Below, one piece after another: positions 43,909-52,337 of a stretch of 64,000 bases of DNA. This stretch comes from Epilithonimonas zeae. GTDB taxonomy: Bacteria; Bacteroidota; Bacteroidia; Flavobacteriales; Weeksellaceae. Each line of letters opens with the position of its first letter. The stretch's first letter is position 1. The notes under the pieces are model-generated. The model made no database searches. It saw only the letters and a program-made list of their open reading frames with translations, and was not told the DNA's origin. The stretch covers positions 434,001-498,000 of the forward strand of contig NZ_FSRK01000002.1 in assembly GCF_900141765.1 (NCBI RefSeq), written 5' to 3'. Both the position numbers and the translations under genes were made by a program.

Positions 43909-44430
43909 ATGAGTTATTTACCAAAACTTAAAAATATAAAAGCTTTCGTTTTTGATGTCGATGGCGTGTTTACAGATGGAAGCGTTTACCTTTTGCCAGA
44001 CCAGAATATGTCTCGTGTGATGAGCGTTTTGGATGGTTATGCGGTGGTTCAGTCTCTGAAACAAGGTTACATCATTGGCATTATCACTGGCGGAAATGAC
44101 CCAATGGTGAAAAACAGGATGGAGTATCTTGGCATCAAAGATTATTATGCTAAATCTTCTCACAAAGTTTCTGATTACGAAGATTTCAAATCCAAATATA
44201 ATTTACAAGATTCCGAAATTCTAATGATGGGTGACGATATTCCGGATATCGGGATTATGAAATTAGCTGAGATTTCTGCTTGTCCAGCGAATGCAGTTCC
44301 GGAAGTGAAAGCCATTTCAGATTATATTTCACCAATTTATGGAGGCAAAGGAGCTGTGCGTGATGTGATAGAACAAGTGATGAAAGTTCAGGGAAAATGG
44401 AATCTGGACGAAGAAACAAAGTCAGCTTAA
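43909..44430 (+). CDS. KdsC-like HAD phosphatase
   Basis: 173 residues. The HAD nucleophile and acid/base are Asp16 and Asp18 in FDVDGVFTDG, GIITGGN supplies the motif II residue, and MMGDDIPDIGIM supplies motif IV. Length and the SVYLLPDQN region match 3-deoxy-D-manno-octulosonate 8-phosphate phosphatase (KdsC). The product would be Kdo for lipopolysaccharide. Other capless HAD phosphatases look similar, so the substrate is likely rather than certain. Confidence 0.85.
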   Translation: MSYLPKLKNIKAFVFDVDGVFTDGSVYLLPDQNMSRVMSVLDGYAVVQSLKQGYIIGIITGGNDPMVKNRMEYLGIKDYYAKSSHKVSDYEDFKSKYNLQDSEILMMGDDIPDIGIMKLAEISACPANAVPEVKAISDYISPIYGGKGAVRDVIEQVMKVQGKWNLDEETKSA

Positions 44431-44490
44431 ATAATTGAAAATGAAACGATTTATCGTTCCATTTGACCATTGAAAAATAGAAATAAGCAA

Positions 44491-45063
44491 ATGAAATTAT
44501 TACTCGCTTCCAATTCACCTAGACGAAAAGAATTATTATCACAATTAGGTTATCAATTCGACATCGTTAAAATCGATGTTGATGAGTCTTATCCTTCTGA
44601 CTTGAATCCGAATCAAATCGCAGAATATGTCTCAGCCAAGAAAGCAAAAGCTTTCGATGTTAATGAAGACGAAATTCTTTTGACTTCGGACACCATTGTT
44701 GCATTAGACCAAAAAATTCTTCTTAAACCAAAAGACGAGAATGAAGCTTTTGAAATGATAAAAAGTCTTTCGGGAAAAATACATCAGGTTTATACAGCTT
44801 TTACAATCAAAACATCGGATTTGGAAATCAGTAAAACGAGTAAAACTGATGTGGAATTTTCTGAGATTAGCGATGAAGAAATTAAATTTTATATCAACAA
44901 TTATAAACCTTTTGACAAAGCCGGATCATACGGAATCCAGGAATGGCTGGGAATGGCAAAGATCAAACACATTTCCGGTTCTTTCTATTCTGTGATGGGT
45001 TTTCCAGTGGATTTGGTTTACGAAGAACTCAAAAAACTGAATTGTTTTCCAAGCAATTTGTAA
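44491..45063 (+). CDS. Maf-family nucleoside triphosphate pyrophosphatase
   Basis: 190 residues from the ATG at 44491; a TTG-type start at 44470 would add seven residues. LLASNSPRRKELLSQLG at the N-terminus and SDTIVALDQKILLKPK, SLSGKIHQVYTA and KAGSYGIQEW are the Maf signatures. These enzymes hydrolyse non-canonical or methylated nucleoside triphosphates such as dTTP/UTP and limit their incorporation. It lies 60 bases after the KdsC-like gene, possibly in the same transcript. Confidence 0.92.
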   Translation: MKLLLASNSPRRKELLSQLGYQFDIVKIDVDESYPSDLNPNQIAEYVSAKKAKAFDVNEDEILLTSDTIVALDQKILLKPKDENEAFEMIKSLSGKIHQVYTAFTIKTSDLEISKTSKTDVEFSEISDEEIKFYINNYKPFDKAGSYGIQEWLGMAKIKHISGSFYSVMGFPVDLVYEELKKLNCFPSNL

Positions 45064-45146
45064 AACTAATAGCTTTAGATAATTTTCCTTACAAAATTTC
45101 GTTATTTTTACAGATTCAACCAGAAATTTCATTTTGAAATAATTAG

Positions 45147-47717
45147 ATGAGAAAATATTTACTAATCATACTTGCCGTCGTAAGCGTAATTGCCTGTAAC
45201 CCGCGCCACAAAAAGAAAAAAACTAAAAGTGGTCCTATTAACCGGTTTATGACGTTTCATAATACTTTATTCAACAGTAGAGAATCTTTTCTTGCCGAGA
45301 TGGAAAGCAGAGACAAAGCGCACGTTGACAACTTTTACGATCCTTATATTTCTGTTTACACCACAGAAGATAATCTTACTGATGTCCAAAATGGTACAGT
45401 CGCAACAGATAATTCTGATTCTGGGCCAATGCCACTAAGAGGAGCTACCAGAAATACTTCTCCAGATGGTAACGAAAGAATGGGAGGCGCAAATCCCAAT
45501 AAAAAAGGCGCTACAACATTACAAATTACCGAAGCTAAAGCACTGAAAACTATTACCAAATATTCAGTTCTTGTAAACAGCGTAGAGAAGAATAAAAAGA
45601 TTTTTGACGCTTATATTTTGTTGGCAAAGGCAAGAATGTATCAAGGTAAATATTTGGAATCTCTGGACGCATTGGGTTACATTTTCAACACAATGAGCAA
45701 GGATAAAAGATTGCCTTTGGCGAGAATTTATCAAGCGGTTAATTATTCTAAACTAAAAGAATATTATCGTGCTGATGAGGTTTTCAGAGATTTGGAAGAA
45801 GATCCGAAGATCAAATTAACCAAAGAACACAAAAGAATTCTGAAAGTTTATCAAGCTGATAATTTCCTGAAATGGGGCAAAAAAGAATTGGCTGCTGAAG
45901 TTTTGGAAGAAGCCTTTACTTATAACAAAAACAGAAAAATAAAAAGCAGAATCGCCTATTTACGCGGGCAAATTCTGTCAAATCTTAATAGAAAGGATGA
46001 AGCCAGAGAATCTTTTGCTGCAGCTTACAAATATGCAAACAGCTATGAATTTGAGGTTAAATCTCAGATAGAAATCGCTAAAACTTTTGATGGAAAAGCC
46101 GATAGCTACGATGAGGCGATGGCTTACCTTGCTAAAATTGCCAAAAAAGGAACTTATGCTTCCCGTAAAAATGAGTTGTACTACGCAAGTGGATTAATTG
46201 CTACTTCTGCCACAAAAGATTCTATCGCTGATTCTTTCTTCAGAAAAGCATTGAAGGAAAAACAGTCTGATCCGCAGATTCGTGGACTAACTTATTCCGA
46301 ATTGGCTAAAAAATATTTTGCAAAAGACGACTATTTGACTGCCGGTGTTTACTACGATAGTGCATTAGCTGTGATGACTTATAAGCCTGAAAAAGACAGA
46401 TTGACAGATCTAACAGCCAATATCAAGAAGCTTTCTAAGAATTATTACGTTGTTAAAAAGAATGACAGTATTCTGAATCTTTCCAAAATGAGTCTTGATG
46501 AAAAAAGAGAATATTTCACAAAGTATATTGAGAAAATCAAACAGAAAGAAGCAGTAGAAGAACTGGAAAAGAAGCGTGCTGAACGCAGCAAAGGTTTTGA
46601 TAATTCGGATTATAATGCTAATTCTATTTTCGCTAATAACTCTACGGATGCTGGTAGCTTCCAAAATTTTGGAATTAATACCGGAGGCTCAACTTTCTAT
46701 TTTGCTAATGCCAACAATATCCCAAGAGGAGAAACATCCTTTAAACAAACTTGGGGTAACAGAACTTTGATGGACAACTGGCGTTATTCGGCAAAAACGA
46801 CAACGATTGAAGAAATGAAGAATGAAGCTTTAGGTATTGCTAATGCGCCGGATCCGAGACGTTTGGAGCCAGAATTTTATATTGAGAAAATCCCAACTTC
46901 TCCGGAAGAATTGGGAAGATTAAAAAAAGACAGAGATACTGCAAGTCTTGGGATGGGAAGGATGTATGAGTCGTTTTTTGGAAATACCAAACTGGCAACT
47001 AAAACTTTGTATGACCTTGTAGATAATAAACCAGATGAGGAAACCGATTTGATGGCGTTGTACAATATCTTCATCTTCAATTATGAGAAAAATCCGGCTG
47101 ATGCAGAAAAAGCAAAGCAGTTGATTTTAGAAAAATATCCTTACACTTCTTACGCTGAGTTTGTGAAAAATCCGAAAAACAAGGATTTCAACAAGTCATC
47201 AGAAGATGTGGAAAAACTCTATGCGGATGCTTATACGCTTTATCTGACAGAAAAATATGCTGAGTCCAATACAATGATTGATAAAGCTATTGCGGACAAT
47301 CCAAAGGATGCGCTGGTTCCTAAGTTTTACTTGTTGCAAGCCTACAATGCTGGAAAAACTGCTGGAAAAGAAATAATGATATTACAGTTGGAACAAATTG
47401 TTCTCAATTATGGTAAAACACCGGAAGGTAAGAAAGCAAAAGATCTTTTGAAATATCTGAAAAGTGATGTTAAGCTAGAACTTACAGATGAAAGCGGAAA
47501 TGCAATATCTCAAAAACCGCAACCAACAAATACCGCGTCTGAAGAAGCAAAACAAAGATTGAAACAACAATTGGATGCTAGTGAAGGTAGTGTAGCTTCA
47601 CCCGCCACTCCTTCGATCAGCAGACCAGGAACTCCTGGAGGTAATGAAACAAATACTCAGCCTCAGCAAGTTGAATTCAAAACAACCAAAGCAGAGCAAG
47701 TTAAGAAAAACAAATAA
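45147..47717 (+). CDS. TPR-rich lipoprotein, SprE/PorW-like T9SS component candidate
   Basis: 856 residues. Lipoprotein signal ending VIAC (Cys17), then a basic stretch (NPRHKKKKTK), the INRFMTFHNTLFNSRESF motif that resembles the mature N-terminus of the gliding/T9SS protein SprE/PorW, and many helical TPR-like repeats (about 130-420 and 650-780). The tail is Gln/Pro/Ser-rich. SprE/PorW is a periplasmic lipoprotein needed for type IX secretion in Flavobacterium and Porphyromonas. The match is by pattern and length (recollection), so the identity is probable rather than certain. Confidence 0.65.
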   Translation: MRKYLLIILAVVSVIACNPRHKKKKTKSGPINRFMTFHNTLFNSRESFLAEMESRDKAHVDNFYDPYISVYTTEDNLTDVQNGTVATDNSDSGPMPLRGATRNTSPDGNERMGGANPNKKGATTLQITEAKALKTITKYSVLVNSVEKNKKIFDAYILLAKARMYQGKYLESLDALGYIFNTMSKDKRLPLARIYQAVNYSKLKEYYRADEVFRDLEEDPKIKLTKEHKRILKVYQADNFLKWGKKELAAEVLEEAFTYNKNRKIKSRIAYLRGQILSNLNRKDEARESFAAAYKYANSYEFEVKSQIEIAKTFDGKADSYDEAMAYLAKIAKKGTYASRKNELYYASGLIATSATKDSIADSFFRKALKEKQSDPQIRGLTYSELAKKYFAKDDYLTAGVYYDSALAVMTYKPEKDRLTDLTANIKKLSKNYYVVKKNDSILNLSKMSLDEKREYFTKYIEKIKQKEAVEELEKKRAERSKGFDNSDYNANSIFANNSTDAGSFQNFGINTGGSTFYFANANNIPRGETSFKQTWGNRTLMDNWRYSAKTTTIEEMKNEALGIANAPDPRRLEPEFYIEKIPTSPEELGRLKKDRDTASLGMGRMYESFFGNTKLATKTLYDLVDNKPDEETDLMALYNIFIFNYEKNPADAEKAKQLILEKYPYTSYAEFVKNPKNKDFNKSSEDVEKLYADAYTLYLTEKYAESNTMIDKAIADNPKDALVPKFYLLQAYNAGKTAGKEIMILQLEQIVLNYGKTPEGKKAKDLLKYLKSDVKLELTDESGNAISQKPQPTNTASEEAKQRLKQQLDASEGSVASPATPSISRPGTPGGNETNTQPQQVEFKTTKAEQVKKNK

Positions 47718-47749
47718 AAAAGAGAGCAATTCAAATTGCTCTCTTTTTA
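47716..47749. terminator. Bidirectional terminator
   Basis: GAGAGCAATT (47722-47731) pairs with AATTGCTCTC (47734-47743) flanked by A on the left and T on the right. It separates the convergent TPR lipoprotein and tryptophanase genes. Confidence 0.85.
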
Positions 47750-47751
47750 TT

Positions 47752-49128
47752 TTATGCTTTGTCCAATTGAACTGTGAAGTGTCTCAAAATCTCTGGTTCT
47801 CGTTTGATTTTGTAACCTTTTGTGATGTCGTTTCTTCTTTCAAAAACATTGATTACTGCTGCAGCAACATAATCCATATGATTATTCGTGTAAGTTCGTC
47901 TTGGGATTGCCAACCTCAGCAACTCCAGTTTTGGATAGCGGTTTTCTCTTGTTTCCGGATCTCTGTCAGCCAGTAAAGTCCCGATTTCTACGCCACGAAT
48001 TCCAGCTTCTTTATAAAGCTCTATTGCCAATGTTTGAGCAGGGAATTCTTCTCTTTTGATATTTGGTAAGAAATTCAGTGCATCTATGAAAACAGCGTGT
48101 CCACCGATTGGTTTCTGAACAGGAATTCCGGCTTCCATCAATTTGTTTCCTAGATATTCTACTTGAGAGATTCGGCTTTCCAGATAAGGAAACTCTGTCG
48201 CCTCATCTAGTCCTGACGCTAAAGCTGACATATCTCTGCCAGCCATCCCACCGTAAGTAATGAAACCTTCGTAGATGATTGTGAAATTAGAAGCTTGTTC
48301 AAAAATTTCTCTGTTCTTCAAAGCGATGAATCCGCCAATGTTTACCAAGCCATCTTTCTTGGAGCTCATCGTCATCCCGTCACCGTAAGAGAATAGTTCT
48401 TTGCAGATTTCTTTAATGGTTTTGTTTTCCTGACCTTTTTCTCTTTTCTTTATGAAGTAAGCATTCTCAGCAAACCTCGCCGAATCAAACAAAACAGGAA
48501 TTCCGTATCGGTCAGACAGTTCTTTTACCGCTTTGATGTTTTTTAAAGAAACTGGCTGTCCGCCAGAAGAATTGCAAGTAATCGTAATCAGACAAAACGG
48601 AATCTGTTCTTTCGGATGAGCTTTGTAAACCGCTTCCAGTTTTTCTAAATCCAGATTTCCTTTAAAGGGATGAAGGTCATTGATGTCAAAAGCTTCATCA
48701 ATTGTACAATCTACGGCGTGCGCTTTTCTGATTTCTATGTGACCTTTCGTTGTATCAAAATGAGAATTTCCTGGAACAATGTCGCCTTCTTTTACCATTA
48801 CTGAGAATAATACATTCTCAGCTGCACGACCTTGGTGTGTTGGCAATAAATAAGGAAAACCTGTGATTTTTTCAACCGTTTGTTGCAACGCTTCGAATGA
48901 TCGGGAACCAGCATAGCTTTCGTCGCCAATCATCAATGCGCCCCATTGTTTATCGCTCATTGCGCCCGTCCCGCTGTCTGTCAGCAAATCGATGAAGACA
49001 TGGGAACTTCTGAGGTTGAATAGGTTATAGTTGGCGTTTTTCAGCCATTCTTCGCGTTGTTCTTGAGTAGATTGATATATTTCTTCGACCATTTTGATTC
49101 TAAATGGTTCTGCGTATGGTAATTTCAT
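47752..49128 (-). CDS. tnaA: Tryptophanase (tryptophan indole-lyase)
   Basis: 458 residues. PLP enzyme cleaving tryptophan to indole, pyruvate and ammonia. The pyridoxal lysine lies in MSSKKDG (pair at about 257-258), and GGHAVFIDA, TYTNNHMDYV and REPEILRHFT match the tryptophanase/tyrosine phenol-lyase family. The motif GIRGVEIG carries the Ile of tryptophanases where tyrosine phenol-lyases have the Arg of SMERG, so tryptophan is the expected substrate. There is no TnaC-type leader or TnaB permease nearby. Indole formation would be easily testable. Confidence 0.93.
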   Translation of the reverse strand: MKLPYAEPFRIKMVEEIYQSTQEQREEWLKNANYNLFNLRSSHVFIDLLTDSGTGAMSDKQWGALMIGDESYAGSRSFEALQQTVEKITGFPYLLPTHQGRAAENVLFSVMVKEGDIVPGNSHFDTTKGHIEIRKAHAVDCTIDEAFDINDLHPFKGNLDLEKLEAVYKAHPKEQIPFCLITITCNSSGGQPVSLKNIKAVKELSDRYGIPVLFDSARFAENAYFIKKREKGQENKTIKEICKELFSYGDGMTMSSKKDGLVNIGGFIALKNREIFEQASNFTIIYEGFITYGGMAGRDMSALASGLDEATEFPYLESRISQVEYLGNKLMEAGIPVQKPIGGHAVFIDALNFLPNIKREEFPAQTLAIELYKEAGIRGVEIGTLLADRDPETRENRYPKLELLRLAIPRRTYTNNHMDYVAAAVINVFERRNDITKGYKIKREPEILRHFTVQLDKA

Positions 49129-49207
49129 AATAATGAATAGTTAAGAATGAATAATTAATTTTTAAAAGTTGAAATTAATTGACAAAATTTATTAAAAGTA
49201 CAAACCC

Positions 49208-49290
49208 GCAGCCCGACTTGAGCGGAAATCCTTTTTGTTTTTTTGCTAAAAAATAAAAAGATTGGGAGCGGAAGGCGGAAAAAGCTGCCC
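49208..49290 (-). repeat. Dispersed intergenic repeat, copy A (83 bp)
   Basis: Begins GCAGCCCGACTTGAGCGGAA and ends GGAGCGGAAGGCGGAAAAAG plus CTGCCC. The reverse complement of this element is present at 61217-61321, with near-identical ends and a longer middle. GCAGC and GCTGC at the two ends are complementary, so the whole element can fold back. Confidence 0.85.
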
Positions 49291-49365
49291 TAATAAAAAA
49301 TGAAATTAATTTCGGAAAGGATTGATAATGAACAGAAACATTCATTATTAATTATTAATTAAAAA

Positions 49366-49980
49366 CTACTCCGGCGCTTTGAAAACGTTGTCGTCTGAAT
49401 GGAAGCCGGCAACACCTCCACTAACTGCAAATTTCATGGCTTCAGCGGCGCTCATTCCGGATACTTCTTTGACGTTATTGAATTTGGTGATGATGACCCA
49501 GCCGGAAACCGCGTAGGAATGGGGCAGATAAACGGCGATCATTTGGTCAAGATTAACAACGGACATATCAGCTTGTGTCAAAAATCCAATTCTCCAGATT
49601 TCAGGATTCTCATTCGTTTTGACCCAAACCGGAACATTGAATTTTTTCTTATCTCCAACGAAAGATCCAAGAACATCTTTTAGCGAAGTGTAGAGAAATT
49701 TGATTCCTGGGATATGTTCCAAAACATAGTCCACACCGTCAACAATGAGCCTTCCAATAATAAATTTGTTACCAAAAAACCCAATGAATGTGGTTCCGAA
49801 AATTACGATGAAAAATATAAGTCCTGGGAATTTTCCCGAAACTGAAGGCACCAAATTATCAATACTACTCACGACGCTCCAGATGACCCAAACCGTGATG
49901 GCAAGAGGCCCAATAATAATCAATCCCTGAATAAAGGATCGTATAAAGAGTCGAAGATAATCGTTGAGATTTCTGTCCAT
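49366..49980 (-). CDS. DUF502 membrane protein
   Basis: 204 residues. Two hydrophobic segments (about 14-35 and 50-75) precede a soluble part with GFLTQADMSV and AVYLPHSYAVSGWVIIT, the DUF502 hallmark. The function is unknown; plant homologues are called LAZY/COV-type membrane proteins (recollection). It starts 8 bases after the miaE stop in the same direction, so both are probably in one transcript. Confidence 0.85.
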   Translation of the reverse strand: MDRNLNDYLRLFIRSFIQGLIIIGPLAITVWVIWSVVSSIDNLVPSVSGKFPGLIFFIVIFGTTFIGFFGNKFIIGRLIVDGVDYVLEHIPGIKFLYTSLKDVLGSFVGDKKKFNVPVWVKTNENPEIWRIGFLTQADMSVVNLDQMIAVYLPHSYAVSGWVIITKFNNVKEVSGMSAAEAMKFAVSGGVAGFHSDDNVFKAPE

Positions 49981-49988
49981 TTTAGATT

Positions 49989-50570
49989 TTAGCCGTGGAT
50001 GGTTTCTTTGTTACCGTAGGATTTCATAATGCTAGCCTCGTATTCCAGCCATTCTTCCCAACGTTTGTTCACAGTTTCCGGGTCGCCCAATTGTCTTGCA
50101 AACCCGATAAAGGCTGTATAATGATTGGCTTCTGAAACCATCAGGTCGTGGTAGAATTTCTTAAGTTCTTCGTCTTTGATATTTTCTGTCAAAACCTTGA
50201 AACGTTCACAGCTTCTGGCTTCTATCATCGCAGCAAAAAGCATCTTGTCAATAATCTGATCTTCTCGCTTACCACCTCTTACCAGAAACTTCACAAGGTC
50301 GTTCACATAATCGTCTTTGCGGGTTCTTCCAAGAACGCCACCTCTTTTCTTGATAATCTCGTGAACCTGATTGAAGTGATCCAATTCCTCCTGTGCAATG
50401 GCCAATAGTTCGGTTACCATTTCTGTATATTCTGGAACCATGGTGATAAGGCCGATGGCATTGGTCGCTGCTTTTTGCTCACACCAAGCGTGATCGGTAA
50501 GAATCTCTTCCAGATTACCTTCTGCAATGTTAGCCCAACGTGGGTCTGTAAGAAGTTTAAGACGGAACAT
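49989..50570 (-). CDS. miaE: tRNA 2-methylthio-N6-isopentenyladenosine hydroxylase MiaE
   Basis: 193 residues, ferritin-like diiron fold. Metal ligands are visible in AIAQEELDHFNQVHEI (EExxH), IEARSCERFK and SEANHYTAF, the usual MiaE set. It hydroxylates the isopentenyl group of ms2i6A37 in tRNA using O2. It lies upstream of the DUF502 gene with an 8-base gap. MiaB/MiaA are not in the window. Confidence 0.9.
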   Translation of the reverse strand: MFRLKLLTDPRWANIAEGNLEEILTDHAWCEQKAATNAIGLITMVPEYTEMVTELLAIAQEELDHFNQVHEIIKKRGGVLGRTRKDDYVNDLVKFLVRGGKREDQIIDKMLFAAMIEARSCERFKVLTENIKDEELKKFYHDLMVSEANHYTAFIGFARQLGDPETVNKRWEEWLEYEASIMKSYGNKETIHG

Positions 50571-50689
50571 TTTATATTTTTTGTAAAAATAAGGATTTGA
50601 TTGATTGTTATTAAATATTTTGTTAATAAAAAATTATTTTTTGAATTCAACTGCCATATAATTATACTATAATTAATTATATTAAAAAT

Positions 50690-50704
50690 TGGCACAGATG
50701 TTGA
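50690..50704 (+). promoter_or_regulatory. Weak sigma-54-like site before small membrane protein gene
   Basis: TGGCAC, five bases, TTGA: the -24 element is perfect and the spacing right, but the -12 element reads TTGA instead of TTGC. It lies 30 bases before the ATG at 50734. Confidence 0.25.
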
Positions 50705-50733
50705 AAAATTATCATCAACCAAATAATAAAATT

Positions 50734-50967
50734 ATGAAAAATTCAATCATTATCAATCGTTCTAGATTATTTCTTTTTAGCTTCTTAACGTTTTTCTCAT
50801 CTGCTTTGACATTCGCTCAGGATTCAGCCGTTGTAAAAACTACTAATGTAACCACAACTTCTACGGAAGAATGGCAAACCAATCCGACTTATTGGATTAT
50901 TGGTGGCGTGGTTCTTATCATCATCGTCGCAATTGTAGCGATGAGCGGAAGAAAAAGAAATGATTAA
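50734..50967 (+). CDS. Small secreted/membrane protein
   Basis: 77 residues from the ATG at 50734. A signal peptide (about 1-29, ending TFAQ) is followed by a short Thr/Val-rich segment, then a strongly hydrophobic C-terminal helix (about 52-69) and a basic tail GRKRND. The pattern resembles small flavobacterial single-span envelope proteins of unknown role. The site at 50690 might drive it. Confidence 0.65.
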   Translation: MKNSIIINRSRLFLFSFLTFFSSALTFAQDSAVVKTTNVTTTSTEEWQTNPTYWIIGGVVLIIIVAIVAMSGRKRND

Positions 50968-50974
50968 AATTTAT

Positions 50975-51000
50975 AAAGCGCTTTTAGGAGCGCTTTTTTT
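50975..51000. terminator. Terminator between convergent genes
   Basis: AAAGCGCT (50975-50982), loop TTTAGG, AGCGCTTT (50989-50996), then T to 51000. Confidence 0.85.
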
Positions 51001-52096
51001 ATGGATTTTTCGAAGTTGTCTTTTCCCTCAAAAATTCCAACACCATCCAACCCAAATCATCTACTTTTTTCAAACCTTTGGAAATCAAAAACGCTAAGAA
51101 AATATTCAGTGGATAAATAATCAATACCAACAGATACCAAGGCAGAGAATCTTTCATCGGAACAACAAGGAAATAAATCAAAGATGAACTCATCCCTTGA
51201 GCAAAATAAAAGAAGATTGCATTTTGTCCTACATTTGTAATGAAATTTGATTTAGTGATTTTCAATCGGTTATAGAAAACGAATAAAGTTACTAATGAGA
51301 ATAGTGTCCAAATAATGTAAGGAATCTTCGGTGGGAATTTTTGTTTGTTGAGTTTATAGAACATATCGCCTCCGTAATTCCAAAACATCCAAGCTAAAGC
51401 AACAGCTACCAATCCGTACAAAACCGGAACCATTTTCGTTGGAATCATTTTGCCTTTCATTCGGTTTCCAATCAGGAATACAGCCATATAAAATGCAACA
51501 TAACCGCCTTGCCCATTAGGATAATATTGAGGAAACAAATTGAATATTAAAGTTAAAGCCACACAAACACCAATAAACCAATTGATGTGTTTTGGGAAAA
51601 ATCTCAGAATCAAAACACCGAGAACTGTCAGGATATAATAAACTTTCAAATACCAAAAACTTCCCATCACCACAGGAAAAGTATCACAGTTGGAGTACTC
51701 GTGCAAATACCAATTTCCCAAAATCTGCCATTGCGGTTCAGACGAAATACTTCTCGGAACATATTTGCTTCCAAATGTTGAATAGAAATCTTTGAGCCAA
51801 TCAAAAGAGAAAAAACTTAATCCAAAAACTTTGAAAAAATAATCGAGGAAAAACAGAAACGTTACAAAAATCATATAGGTAATTTGCAACTTCAGCAATC
51901 TGTAAAGTGTCTTTTCGATATTATTCCCAGACGTGATTCCGCTCAATGCGTAAAACAACGCTACATCAAAAACCAGAGAAAAAACGCGCGCTTCCACCGG
52001 CATATAAAACTGTCCGCTCCAAAACGCCGTGTGGATAAATATAATGGAAATGGTTGCCAGTCCTTTGGCAAAATCAATATAGAGGTCTCTTTTCAT
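50999..52096 (-). CDS. Acyltransferase family (Acyltransferase_3) membrane protein
   Basis: 365 residues from the ATG at 52096; an upstream start at 52117 overlaps the intergenic repeat. About ten hydrophobic segments with the typical opening YIDFAKGLATISIIFIHT, including the conserved His of this fold, which transfers acyl groups to sugars or surface polymers. The substrate cannot be read from the sequence and no glycan genes flank it. Confidence 0.85.
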   Translation of the reverse strand: MKRDLYIDFAKGLATISIIFIHTAFWSGQFYMPVEARVFSLVFDVALFYALSGITSGNNIEKTLYRLLKLQITYMIFVTFLFFLDYFFKVFGLSFFSFDWLKDFYSTFGSKYVPRSISSEPQWQILGNWYLHEYSNCDTFPVVMGSFWYLKVYYILTVLGVLILRFFPKHINWFIGVCVALTLIFNLFPQYYPNGQGGYVAFYMAVFLIGNRMKGKMIPTKMVPVLYGLVAVALAWMFWNYGGDMFYKLNKQKFPPKIPYIIWTLFSLVTLFVFYNRLKITKSNFITNVGQNAIFFYFAQGMSSSLIYFLVVPMKDSLPWYLLVLIIYPLNIFLAFLISKGLKKVDDLGWMVLEFLREKTTSKNP

Positions 52097-52110
52097 TAAA
52101 TGTGATTTAA

Positions 52111-52249
52111 ATATCAATAGGATTGAGCTTTAGCCCATTCACAAAAGTAACAACATTAGAGGCTTCAGCCAAAACATATTATAAATTTCGGCTAAAGTCA
52201 TTTCGTAATCTAATTTTACCATTGGGCTAAAGCCCAAAGCTATTGATAT
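52111..52249. repeat. Nested inverted repeat between acyltransferase and mutL genes
   Basis: The outer arms of 27 bases (52111-52137 and 52223-52249) are inverted copies: ATATCAATAG....GCTTTAGCCCA against TGGGCTAAAGC....CTATTGATAT. A second pair lies inside (GGCTTCAGCCAAA near 52161 and TTTCGGCTAAAGTC near 52187). The element can form one long stem and carries four GGCTNNAGCC-like cores. No coding frame is present. Confidence 0.85.
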
Positions 52250-52312
52250 CCGTTATTGTGAATCGAATTTCTATTTATAATTATTTAACTTTCATCGCTC
52301 GATTCTTATCCT

Positions 52313-52320
52313 TATTTTTG
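52313..52320 (+). promoter_or_regulatory. Candidate -7 box for mutL operon
   Basis: TATTTTTG matches TAnnTTTG, 17 bases before the mutL ATG. No TTG is seen at the usual distance. Confidence 0.45.
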
Positions 52321-52337
52321 AAAGTTCAATTCTAGAG

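Noticed and set aside
47752-49128. Tyrosine phenol-lyase instead of tryptophanase
   Set aside because: The discriminating position reads VEIG rather than MERG, which favours tryptophanase.
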